Assembly: GCF_037038585.1 (NCBI RefSeq) | Contig: NC_092526.1 | Location: 40,249,501-40,313,500, forward strand | Reading direction: 5' to 3' | Length of the DNA: 64,000 bases | Origin: Patagioenas fasciata | Taxonomy: Eukaryota > Chordata > Aves > Columbiformes > Columbidae | In this document: positions 39,944-51,600 of the stretch, one piece after another | How positions within the stretch are numbered: the first letter of the stretch is position 1 | Layout of the letters: the number at the start of each line of letters is the position of its first letter | The notes under the pieces: generated by a model | What the model was told of the DNA's origin: nothing | What the model saw: the letters and a program-made list of their open reading frames with translations, nothing else | Databases searched by the model: none | Made by a program: the position numbers and the translations under genes

Positions 39944-40301
39944 AGAGACACTGCTGAGCTGTCTTTTTGCAGTATTATTTTCCCAGAGAAAGCGGAGCGT
40001 CGCCGCAGGGGCGCACGGGCAGCAGGATGTGGCACAGACAGCAGGAAGGTGACCCATGAGTTTTTCCACGTGCAGAAGCGGCTCTGGAGCTGCCACACAG
40101 GCAGGGACACGGGGACAATGTCTGTGGGTGTGAGGGACAAGCTGTGGGTGGCTGGGGTGAGCAAGAGGCCCACGAGCAGCAGGAGATGCCTGGAAGGAGA
40201 CACATCCCTGCCATAAGCCCCGGGGCCACGGCCCCACGCACACAAATCCTAATGCACAGGGAACGCTGCCAAGTAGCGAAGAAAAAACAACCAAAACCCA
40301 C

Positions 40302-40608
40302 AAACATCTGTCTTCCAAAAGACCAGAGCCTTAGCCTGGAATAAACATTCGTTTTCCTGACTGTGGCACTTGGATTCCGCAGCTGAAGGCCGGCGCAGGT
40401 TTCCTTTGAGGTCTGTGTGAACAAGGAAAGCAGCAGGTAGGAGACGCCCAGGACCTGCACCTCGAATCCTGGGCTCAGTCTTGACAAGACCCTGAGGGTG
40501 TGTGTAAGCTGGTCCCCCAAAGGGACAACCTCCAGCAGGTAGAGGCTGTGATTGCACCGCCACCCGGCCCCTCGGCTGCTGATGCCACTGCCAGCCGGGC
40601 TGTTCTTC
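40302..40608 (-). CDS. Exon-like coding segment, unrecognised protein (cluster 1, exon 3)
   Basis: An acceptor (gcttgaatacag) at 40609 opens with one base that completes the codon left by the exon ending at 41410 (CG+G, Arg). The frame reads KNSPAGSGISSRGAGW, RCNHSLYLLEVVPLGDQ, LTHTLRVLSRLSPGFEVQVL and GVSYLLLSLFTQTSKET. It stays open far beyond. The 3' limit given uses a GTGGGT donor and is uncertain; the convincing coding part ends near 40390. It contains an N-glycosylation motif (NHS) and a hydrophobic stretch. Family unknown. Alternative: an open frame arising by chance in GC-rich DNA. Confidence 0.35.
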
Positions 40609-41409
40609 CTGTATTCAAGCAGCAAAAACATCCCTCCTTAATCCAATGTTAGTTCTGGGCTTTTGCCTTATCAATAGGCAAAAGGTCCATTTTTGGATGG
40701 AGCGAGCCCCTCACAAATATTAGCGACCACCAGTTCTCTACGTGAATGCCCCGTTGCACAATCGTTTCTTACAAGACAACGCACAAGCCTCGGGATTTCA
40801 ACAACTTCTGGAAAAGGTAAAAAGGCTCAAGTCCCAGTTAAGGGTCTGTCCCAGTTGCTGGGTGAGAAGAACCACCTGTCTGTGGTATTTCCCAACTATA
40901 CCTGGAAGTTTTATTTTATTCAGATTGTACACCAACAACCAGACCTTTGTGGGAAACCACGTGCGAGCGAACCCACCTTTCCTGCCCGCTGTCTCAGTTT
41001 ATTTTCGCTGATCCCATTTAGCACCCCGGTTGAACGTGCCCACCCATGTTTCGGCAGCAGCCCTTTGGGGTACGTAGCTCATTGTTTTGAAGATGAGGAG
41101 CTTCAACAGTTCAAACCAGAAGCCAGGGTACTTGTTTCCTTACCTGCAGGCAGATAAGCACATGGTCTCTCCACAACCGAAAAGCTTAAAATCCTCTCCT
41201 TTGTCGCCACCCAGCATTTCTGGGTCACACACATTGAGCTCTCGGTTACTTTTTTCTTTGGAGGAGTTTCATTCAGCAGCAACAAGAACAAACCTGCAGC
41301 GTTTTGAAAGCAAAATGAAGTAGCAGCTGTGGTTCAAGTTGATGTGGAAATTAGTGCTCCCTGCACTGCAATGGGGAACCTGCCCCGTACCAGCACCCCG
41401 GGCACTCAC

Positions 41410-41609
41410 CGAAATGTGAGAAAAGAGGCGAATCCATCCCCGGTTATCAAAGGAATAAGCACAAGGGAGGAAAATGTGGCCACGCAGACATAACTTCCCT
41501 CCATTTCAATCCCACTAATGAGATTTACTAAGCAACTGATGTTCGTACACATTTTCTGGTCAGGGTAAGTTATAGAGGCCAGGTTCTGAGCAGCACATAC
41601 ATTATTTAT
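41410..41609 (-). CDS. Exon-like coding segment, unrecognised protein (cluster 1, exon 2)
   Basis: A 200-nt segment, 66 codons plus two bases, open throughout. A good acceptor (gttgcttcctcaaaagtatcag) precedes it and a donor (CG|GTGAGT) follows. It reads INNVCAAQNLASITYPDQ, KMCTNISCLVNLISGIEMEG and SYVCVATFSSLVLIPLITG, then DGFASFLTF. Four cysteines, an N-glycosylation site (NIS) and the hydrophobic stretch VCVATFSSLVLIPLI suggest a secreted or membrane protein. It begins in phase 0, matching the upstream segment, and ends in phase 2, matching the downstream one. I cannot name the family. Confidence 0.42.
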
Positions 41610-41781
41610 CTGATACTTTTGAGGAAGCAACCGGGCTAATAGTTCAGAGGAAACTAAACTCCCAGGTCTGGAGGGATTTCTGCTTGCAAATGCATTTGCG
41701 ATAAAGAACTAAAGGCACTAATAGCCAAGTCTTCTATCTCAATATGAATAGAATTTTAATACCTCTGCTCAAATGTTTCAC

Positions 41782-41879
41782 CTTAAATTCATCTCGCTGG
41801 TCCAGCAAGGAGCAGATGAGCTGGCGATGCCCCGGTGTTGCAATACGGTAGCACGGTCCGGATGCTGCTTCACGACACA
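41782..41879 (-). CDS. Exon-like coding segment, unrecognised protein (cluster 1, exon 1 of those visible)
   Basis: A 98-nt segment between an acceptor (ttttcctggtcaaag) and a donor (AAG|GTGAAA). It reads CREAASGPCYRIATPGHRQ then LICSLLDQRDEFK. It holds several CG dinucleotides in an AT-rich setting, as selectively kept coding sequence often does. Its phase-0 end fits the next segment. A possible further upstream piece (GFAALADEIQEAEKANVFY, near 42150-42250, minus) lacks a convincing donor. The cluster lies only about 650 bp downstream of the NOP58 poly(A) signal. Confidence 0.38.
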
Positions 41880-42533
41880 CTTTGACCAGGAAAATTCATG
41901 TTCTTGATACTGGTAGAACTGCATTAATAAACACGCTACCCATTGTGTTACGGATTTGGTGTTTCCACTTGCACCAAGGGGCCCAGAAGCCACAGGCAGT
42001 TAAACACCGAGAGCTGGGCAATACGCTGCGTCCCGCAGAAAAGCAGCAGCTACACTGGCTGCAGTACCAAGCTTTATTTTATTTATTAGTGAAATAAAAA
42101 TGGTTTCTTTTAGTGTCTTGATCATATGATGCTACTTTGGTGCATCCACAGAGAGCAGCAGATTTGGCAAATAACTGATTTCTCATAAAAAACATTTGCC
42201 TTTTCAGCTTCCTGAATCTCATCAGCCAGGGCAGCGAAACCAGAACATGTGAAAGACGATTACAGAGGTTTTCTCAGAAGTGCAGACTCAATAACGCACC
42301 TCAGCTGTTCAATGCATCCTCGATATTATGCAGAGATATTTATATCTGTTTTATGGAGAACTTAAGACTACTGCAGCCTCGGAATTCTTTAAACTGCAAC
42401 AGAACATCTACACATCTAGAAATTCTTTTTTGCTGATCATTCATTTAAAACGATACATCTTAGAAATAGTCCTGCTAGCGGCTAAAAAAACCAGCAAACC
42501 AAGGGGCGGAAAATCTCCTTTCATAAAAATGTT

Positions 42534-42539
42534 TTTATT
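42534..42539 (-). terminator. NOP58: NOP58 poly(A) signal
   Basis: AATAAA on the minus strand, about 75 bp past the stop codon at 42612-42614. It predicts a very short 3' UTR with cleavage near 42515-42520. Confidence 0.75.
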
Positions 42540-42611
42540 CCTTATCAATGGAGACTGCATATGAAAGAGGCTACACAAGTTATGAAGGGCAGCGTTCCTC
42601 CCTGCTCCCGG

Positions 42612-42668
42612 TCAGTCCGTGTCCTCTTCTTTCACTTTCTTCTTTTTCTTCTTCTTTTTCTCTGTGTT
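42612..42668 (-). CDS. NOP58: NOP58 coding exon 15 (residues 510-527 and stop)
   Basis: Acceptor tgtttgcag; [18 protein letters not shown] and TGA. The poly-lysine coding run is a (CTT)n-like tract on the plus strand. Confidence 0.93.
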   Translation of the reverse strand, partial: NTEKKKKKKKKVKEEDTD

Positions 42669-45600
42669 CTGCAAACAAACAAATGCTGCCATGAACAAAC
42701 CACAAAGCAAAACGTCGCTGACCTTATTTTGTGAGGCAAACCTTCTCAGTGATGGATATAATGAAATAAAGCTACTAGAGTGCCCCTGCCCGCCCTGGGT
42801 TATGCGGGTAAGGACATCTCCCTCCCCTTGCTCCATGTGTTTAGCCCCCCAGAACGGGCCAGCGCGCTGTGCCGCTCTCCTCACCTCCACTGGGGGGCTG
42901 CTGGGGGGCTCCTCACCCTCCACCTCCTCTTCTCCCGCTTGCTTCCCCTTATCCTTTTTCTTCTTCTTCTTCTTGACAGGTTCGTCATTTTCTACAGTCG
43001 CCTCTTCTGCACCACAGAAGGAAGAGAAAGAAAACGCAGGTTGCCAGTTAAGAAAGTAAAAGACAAAAGGCAAAGCTCTCTGAGACGTGAGACGACACGA
43101 AAGCTATAGCAAGAATGCAAAACATCGCGCTGCCCCTTTACATCCCGCTACACCCGCTTTCTGTTCCCTTGGCCTCGGCTGCGTGACGACTCCCTGCTGT
43201 AATCAATACACGAGACAAGTGACAATGTTCGGACAGCCCTCCCCATGTCTCCCAGGGTCACAGCATCCTCCACAGTGTAAAACACGCTCACGTGTGTTCA
43301 CTTGGCCGCCAAATTCATTTACAAGCGCTCTTTTAGAAAAAAGCCTGTCCCCAGTTTGCTAAGTGTCTTCACCAGCAGCACCAGAGCAACGGAAGGACCC
43401 TCAAACCCATGGTTTTCGTAACTGTTTTGACTGGCAAACACAAAATCTCTTAATGCTGAGCCAACATAAAGCATTTAATGCAAAAGCAGAAATTCTCTCC
43501 TGTCTTGGAAGACAGGAACTGGATGATTTATATAAAGCTGAGAGGAATGCTAACCTAATATTTATTAATGCCCTCTTACATTTATTTTTCAGAGCTATTC
43601 ACCACAAGCTGGCCTATCTAACCCTACCATTTACCACCCGTTTTCTAGAATATGCACCAGGAGTCTCTGGGTAAAGAAACCAAGCGGAAATCGTTACCAG
43701 GCTGAAGCAGTCACTTAGCAAAAGAAGAGAAAAAACCCACTGCAATTATGAAAAGCCTGAAACACACCATGTCCTAACATCTCGATCGTGCTTTGTCACA
43801 AGTTGAGTTCCTCAAGGCAGCAGCAGGTTACAATGAGTCAAAAATACACTTCAATCTGCGCCTCTGACACAAGCTTCAGACAACAAAATTGGCTTCAGGG
43901 TGATAAATTTGTAGCCGTGTCTATAGGAAAATACAGCCAGCTAACACGGGCAGTTTTCTGACATTAAAAAATGCCAGAAGCAAAACAGCAAAGGATTCCA
44001 GATAAAGGGACTGCTAAGTGGATCCTGCCATACGTGTTATTCACAGTCAGTGTGCAAGCATAAGGCATTCAAAATGTGTGAAAAATAAGTATCCTCGCCT
44101 CCCTGTGTATGACACAGGGAAATATGAAGCAGCTGAAAAGTGAACATGAACTCCATCAAAGCCGCACAGGAGCGCAGACAGCGCGTTTCACTCGGCTGGA
44201 CTGGTGAGCTGGGTGGTAACCTTGCAGAAGTAACTTGTTATTACCCTACGCGCCATCAGGGCTGGCACAGCGTCGCTGGCGCCTGTCGCGGTTCGCACCG
44301 CGATGACGCACGGTGCTCATGGGCACTGGCACCAGCACCTTCCCAAAGGTTCCAGCCGCTGCTCTCCAGCAAAGCTCATCTGTCTGGGGACATTTAATGA
44401 CTGTATAGAGTCCCATCTCCCGTCCCTCCTCAGGCTTCGGAGTCTGCAGCAACGCTCGCAGTAATTTCTAATGCCCAAGTGTCCAAATACAACGACCCGG
44501 CAGATACGAATGAAGGGAAAAGGCAGGAGCGATGAACCACGCATCCAAAGGATGCCTTGTCCTTTCAGGAAGAAAAGCGGCACATCTGAATCCTTAACCT
44601 AACGTTTTGGGAAGTTTTAAAACGTGGGTTAATGCCAGAGTTGGACTCAATCTTGAGGGTTTTTTCCAACCAAAATGGCTCTGTGATTCTAAATATTCTG
44701 AACATTGTCTATTGCTGAAATAATTCTTGGCAGCTCACAGATACCTGCTAAGCTGCACCTGACCCAGCAAGTGTCAGTGCTCAATAAAGCAAAGCGAACA
44801 AACACAAGCAGGTTTTGTGTATAAAAGCACAGATTTATGAACAGAAACCTCCTCATCAGGCTGCAAGAGACCAGGCTGGAATTGAATGTAATATTTCACC
44901 TGCGAGCAGCTCAGGCCTGGGAGATTGATAATGCCAGGGGAACGACGCTGAGGATGCAGGAAGGGAAGGGGGTTCAAAGGTTTGTGACAACACCCACAGT
45001 CTCGAAAAAGCAAATGGGCAAAGTTCAAGCCTCTAAAGCAGTGGCAGCCCAAAAATCTTTCTTCGTACAGTAACTTATCAGAGAAGGAAAGAGCAACTGT
45101 GGCCTCAGTTAATTTTTATCTCTTCAGAGAGTAACGACTGTTCATGTACGATGTAAATTCAGACTGAAATTTCCAAGTGCAATTTCACCTCAAATTCGGC
45201 ATTCGATGTTTGTATGTTGAAACATGCCAGAAAACTTTTCTATGCAGAATAAACCAGTATGCCTTAAGTAAAATTAGACAAGTTCTGGTTTTAGAGAGAA
45301 GAGCTTTTTTGTCTTCAAGATACCGAGGCCCACTAAACACCAGCCTGCCGAGCAAGAAATTCCGCAAGAAGAATACGAGTTTTGATTTTAAAAGTGTCTA
45401 CATGCTTTTAAAAGCAGAAATCTAAAGTCAATTGACTGCAGTATGGTATCAGTCCATAAAGGATTCTGTTTGGTTGGGTTTTGTGTCGCACCCAAGGAGA
45501 AAACCCAGGTAGGGTGGTGGCTGTAAATGTGAACCCCCCCGCGCGATGCACAGACACAGCGACTGACCTTTCATCTCCGCTTTGAACTTCTTTGCTTTCA

Positions 45601-48600
45601 CAGCAACCTCTGCATCTTGTTCTTCCACCTCCTGAATTTTGCGTTTCTTTGAGACGGCGGGAAGCGTAGAGTCACCAGATGGATCAAATATTTTTACTTC
45701 GCTGTAGTGAAGGAAACAAGTCGGTTTGAATAATAAAAAGAGCAGCTTGCCCCCAGGTAGGATCCTGCGGTTGAATATAAACTTTCCAACACAACTTCCC
45801 GAGAATATTCGCAAACCAACCTTGCCCAACTTAAAGAAAGCATCTGCAGGTAGCGAGGCCCTTTCTGCAGTGGTTCACCAGCGATAGGGACTGCAGGAGA
45901 TACCCCACAAACCACAACTGTCCCATCTGAACTGAACACAGCGGTTAAGTAGGAGTTTGGTTCTGGTTTCTGTCTGTCCAAGAGCACTCAGATGACTCAT
46001 TAGATGGATCTGTGCTGCTCAAAGCCTTTCTAGCGCAGCTGTACGGTCACATGCAGAGCTCCCCACGATTTGGCAAGTCCGTATAAACATACCCCAAGGG
46101 TTAGAGAGATGTATTTTCATACCTATACACACACGGAATTAGAGGTAGCTTCACTTTTGCCTTTTCTGCACTGCTCCTCCAGCTCTTTAGTTGCACCTTT
46201 TCAGGGGCAGTCAAATCATCTACTACATCACCTACATCATCTGAAGGTGAAAAGGGGGTTTAAAACATTAAGCCTCAACTATTCCCTCCCAGGCATATAC
46301 TGAGCACCCAAATGTCCCTAAAATAGGAATATGAAGTAACTACCTTGCACAGGTTACAAAAGCAACTGAGACCAGCGACTAGACTGGCAACCATGCGGCA
46401 ATGCTACCAGATAGTGCCATAGGCTCATCCTCCAGGCACTGGAAATCGCTCTTACAGGTACGAACACCGCACGTTGCTTTACCAAAAATGATTACAGGGG
46501 CTTTTGCAAAGAGAGGACTCGGTTTCAGTTAAACTCAGGACAGAGCTTAGTGGCTGCCTTGTTGTTGTTAAAATACTACTACTAAATCAATAAATAAATA
46601 AGTAATCAGCAAGTAAACCTGGTCAAGATAGGCAACGCGCCCTCTCACATATTTTTTGGAAAGCATACTGAAACGCTTCATTTGAACCTCATCTCTAAAA
46701 ACCACCTCAATTAACTTCTGAAACATGACTTGCATGCAGCCAGTTCATCCAGGATCCACAGTTCCATAAAGACAAAGAGATTCTTGCCAGTCTCCTGAAA
46801 ACCCTCCCAGCACCAAGCAGCAGTACAGCGATTTTCCTGCTACAAGGACAGTTTGATGGGGACTGAGTCAGCTTCCCTTTCAGGCCACCAGCCTGAGCCC
46901 AAGATCTTTGGTCTCTCTCCCAAGCCGAGACACGTTTGCAGAGCACGTCTAACAGCAGGAACGTGTCCTGGCAGGAATTCATGACTCCTCGTTTGAAGAG
47001 GTCAAAAACCAACACGTATGTTGTCTCTGCTGCCTCCTTACACGCCCTCATTTATTTACTGACATCGGCTTTTCAAAAGCAGCTCCAGCAATCCCTTTGA
47101 ACACCTAACATATGGAAAGTTACAGCTAGGCTTGAGAAAGATGTTTGGGGACTGCAGACGGGTGCAAGGGCGCTGCTTTTTCCTCGCTTAACTAGCGCCC
47201 AGCCCTGGTTTTGCTGAGCACTTACCCTCCCTACGCCGAAGGTTCAGCAAAATAAACAGGCCGAGCGAAGCAAGCAGTCTGCAATCAAATTAAGTGAAAA
47301 ACCCAGATGTCACGTCTCAGACTAATAATAACCTGTTCCCATCCTTAGATCTTCAGCTGTCCCAGATGCAATTTAACAGTGTCGCTTTGGGCACCGGAAA
47401 CTGCTCTAACAGTGTCCAGAGCAGACACCCTATATCTATCTTGCTTAAGGTATATATTACTTATTACCTATAAGACCTGACAAAGAGATGAAGCTTTGCT
47501 CCAAAAAAGTGTTGTTTATTTTCTTTTCTAAGAATAAGACAAATAAGTAGGGCTCTAGGACGGCTTCCATGTCAAAGAATTTCAGTCAAACTATGATTTT
47601 TCTCAAATTTAATTTCTTCATATTAAATAAAGCTGCTACATACTTACTCCCCAAACTATTCAGGTTTTTGGGCTGATGCTGATAGCATCTAAATGCACTT
47701 GTTATCTGATGATGTCAGTAATTCACTAGTAGAAAATCAGGACTCCCTCCAGCTCACTGGCTTTCCCACAACTGGAGAAGGTGGGAAAACTGAAATTCCC
47801 ATTAGTAACTGGAACTGTCACCCTTTTAAAAGCACAGAAAATGTTTTCTGGATCTTCAGTGAGCCCACAACCAAAAAGCTTCTCGGAAATAAAAACAAGG
47901 AGAGTTATTTGTATTCAGCCAAGCTGAAAGGAAAATCTATTCACCTCTTGTTTTGATACTTGTCTGCCTTGGCCAAGGCTTTTCCAGTGCCACTTATTCT
48001 TCTTATCTACAAGAAAAATTTAGAAGTGAAAAACAGATTACTCATAATGAAAACAAACCACAACGCAAGCTCCACAGCTATTGAAGGGAATTAAAAATGG
48101 AAAGACAGACATATATTGTTGGTCAGACTCTTGTGTACCTGTCCGAGTCTTACGCCTACGAGCAGAACAGCGAGGGGGAGGTAACAGGTGAGAAAATGCC
48201 TTTCTAATATTTTTCTCTGAGAGCCCCATTCAATCAAAGGGCATCTAGTATTGGATCAAACACCTCACGGCAAATCATTCCTCTAAACCCCCACCGGAGA
48301 CCAGCTCCATTACGTGCACGCTTTTTTCTGCGTGTCAGGGCAGGTATCACCCTATGCCTGCCATAAAGCCCACCTGAAAACCACAACACAGGCCCCAAAC
48401 TGGATTTGAACTAAATTTGTGCTTGTCAGGTGATCAGTTTGTGGTTTAGGATTAATACAGCTCCTGGTTTTTTGTTTTGATAGGAAGCATTGCCCCCCTT
48501 GAAATGCTCAAGGCGGAGCAGGCAGGTTTTTCTGGATGTTTCTGTTTGTTCTAGCGATGCCGTATTACAGCATTAGTATCACATCTTCTAGCTTGCTAGG

Positions 48601-51600
48601 CTGAACCTAGTTTTAATTTACCAGATCACACGCAGCGGCATGCCACCAAAAAGAGGAAAGCGAAGCCCACGTTCTCCCAGCACGCTGTGCCGATGGCAAC
48701 AGATGGACCAGCAGGCAAGGAGAAGCAGGATATGCATTAAGCAATGGGAGGGCCATGCAGGAATTTACAGAACATCTTGCTTTAGCTACAGAGAAAGCTC
48801 CTGAAGAATGAGCATCACCAGTGTTCAGATTTTTGAGAGCCATGGTGGACAACAGGGGCAGGGGACACCAGGCCACAGTGAAGGGAAGAGACTCAAAGCA
48901 GCACACCGGAAAATGGCACCATGAACAACAACGTCCGCTCCACGCAGCCTTCTGCTCAACTTACCCCTCTCTCTTCCAAAAGCCTCAGTCTCGTCTCCAC
49001 TTTGAGTCTGTTCTCAGCTCCCATTTCGGCGTTGGTGTCCTCCCCAAGAGCATCGTAGCGAATAGTCAAAGCAGTCTTAGCTGCCAGCATTCGAGAAATC
49101 TGGAAAAGCCAAAAACAGTATTAAATGCTAAGACTTAATACAAGGCAATAATTCGCTCTGATCTGGAAACCACACCCACGAACAAAAGGACGAAGTAACT
49201 ATTTACTAGTATCATTTCATCCCAAAACCAATTAGTACATAATTATTTTGGCAGTGAAATACTGTTAATGCAACACCTTATTTTCTTGATAAATAGAGGG
49301 AAACATCTGAGACAGCAAGTCAGTTCTACATATCCCACTCCAGCCCAACCATTAGATCAGGTTAGTTTGAGGTGTAATTTCCAGTTGAACAGCTTTTTCC
49401 ACAAATCAAACACATATTTGTCCACCTGCATTCTAAAAGCCAAAGCTCTCTAAGAGCAAGCCACACAAGTGACCGGTTTTAGCACAAGAGTCTGATTTTC
49501 CAAGCAAGACTAAAGCCTGGAACAACTTAGCTTACTATCAGAGAGACGAAAGTGGTAACACGCGCCTTGAGAAAGCCAGGACTACATCAAGACTCAGCAG
49601 GAACGAATCTTGATGTGTGGAATGGACAATTCCGTTCACTTTTTCAAACGGGAATGAATGACATCCAAAGATCTGTGGGACACTAACGTTTTGCACGTAA
49701 CCATGAAGCAATGCAGTAAAGTAAACCACACAAAGAGCCTCACTGTGAAGCTCAAGCCATCCCATGAACAGATACAAATGCTCTGGGAAAAAGCCAAGCT
49801 GGTAAACAATTCTGCAACTCACCTTTCCTTTGTTTTTGGGATTGGATTGTCCCACCAGTGAAGCATGGTAGATAAGGCCAAACTTCGGTGTGTCCCGTTT
49901 AGTCTTCAGCGCTCTGAAAAGCGCCTTCTCAGCACCCAGCAACTGAACTGTTGATGCTGGATGTTTTGCCAGATTCAAGAGGGAACCTGGAAGAAGGTAA
50001 CACAGCAAGGGGAATTTGTCAGAGGAGCAGATGGAGAAGCGAGAGGCCAAATTCCTACACTGTTCACAAGTAGGAAGCTCCAAACCATCTAAGGGAGCTG
50101 CTTCACCTTCATTTCCTGAAGGACAGGTAAGCCATTTCAGTCCTCCACGCTTCAACGCACCCTGCCTCGGCTTCATTTCAGCAGTGGGAAAGAAGGCTGA
50201 CTCAATAAAACATATCCCACTGGAGTAACGCCTACTCCCGACAAGCTCTGGCAGCAAGAACGTGTCACCGCAGAACAGATAATCCAAATACGGCTGCTAC
50301 CTCGAGCCAGTCTGACTGGCCAAGCCTAACGGCGGTTTGTCAGCGTTTCACCTCGGAAGCGGCTGGAATATCAGCAGGAGGCTCAGGAAGCGCCTCAGAA
50401 GAGGTAGTGACTTCAGTTGCCCTCATATTCCAAAAGGAGTTCAGGCCAACTGAGAACTCTGTCATCACAGACGGCTACCAAGCTCACGCTGGTACTCCCA
50501 GGTTCCTCGAGAGCCCCCCTTCATCACCAGATGTTCACCAGGGCCTTGCATAGTGCTTTTGGCCGACCAGCTCCTCAGAGAAAGCCTCCCGGGAGGTCAC
50601 CTAAGCTTGATTTACACCGCTGAGCAGAACCCACCTGCATGAGCAATAAGCCTTGCTCCAACCAGCTCGCCCACCATGACGGTGAGATTGGGAGCGATGG
50701 CCATCATTCTGTTCTTCAGGTAGTCGTACAGCTGCGTCCGATACTCCGAGATTTCAATCACCTGGGCACGGGAATCAGTATTAGCCGACCGACAAATACA
50801 AAGAGCTAAATATGTAGAGTTGAGGAAGCATCGAGACTTACAATGAAGGAGACTAACGAAATGCAAAATGCACAGCCAGCCGCAGGCTAGAGATATGGAA
50901 AGCTTTCTATAGAACATATAGAGCAGAGCTCCAGCCACAAAGTATATTGGATCTGTATTGCTCGTGCCCTTGTACAACTTCTTTTCTCAGCAAAGTTCCC
51001 GATAAAGGAGCTGACAATGTGCCAAAGACAGCGAAGCAGAACAAAAATACTCAGTAAGGGCATTTTTTCTAGGACAAAACCCTGGAACATTCAGTTTCCA
51101 CATAAATCTTCGCCACCATTCTCTTGAAATGGTATAAATGCTCTTTGCTTGGTCCATAGAAATACACACAATGAGCATGCACATAAAAAGCAGCCCGGTC
51201 CAGACCAAGAACAGGAACTCGCTCCTCCTAACCCTGCCACTCCCGCTAAAGTCATAGAAGAATCCATCTGGGAGTTCACAGAAGCAGGATAAAGCTCCTC
51301 GCTCTTCTGGGGCCTCAGCACTCCACTTTTAATACAGGGTGCTTCCAAAGCCACAGATTAAAAAGAAGTTACACAGCAGCATTATTTAGAACCTCGAGAG
51401 AGGTTCTCCTGCCCCTCTACTCTGCCCTGGGGAGACCACACCTGGAATATTGTGTCCAGTTGTGGCCCCTCAGTTCCAGAAGGACAGGGAACTGCTGGAG
51501 AGAGTCCAGCGCAGCCACCAAGATGCTGAAGGGAGTGGAGCATCTCCCGTGTGAGGAAAGGCTGAGGGAGCTGGGGCTCTGGAGCTGGAGAAGAGGAGAC

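Larger units (their letters stand above)
35820..40301. other. Intergenic stretch between the two exon-like clusters
   Basis: About 4.5 kb containing the CR1 copies at 37139 and 39500. Several open frames exist in GC-rich parts (for example around 36230-36628 and 38418-39029), but none has both splice sites and protein-like composition. Missing exons of cluster 1 could lie here. Confidence 0.4.

Noticed and set aside
42150..42250. Possible extra upstream exon of the 40-42 kb cluster (GFAALADEIQEAEKANVFY)
   Set aside because: The peptide looks protein-like but no convincing donor follows and its phase could not be tied to the next segment.
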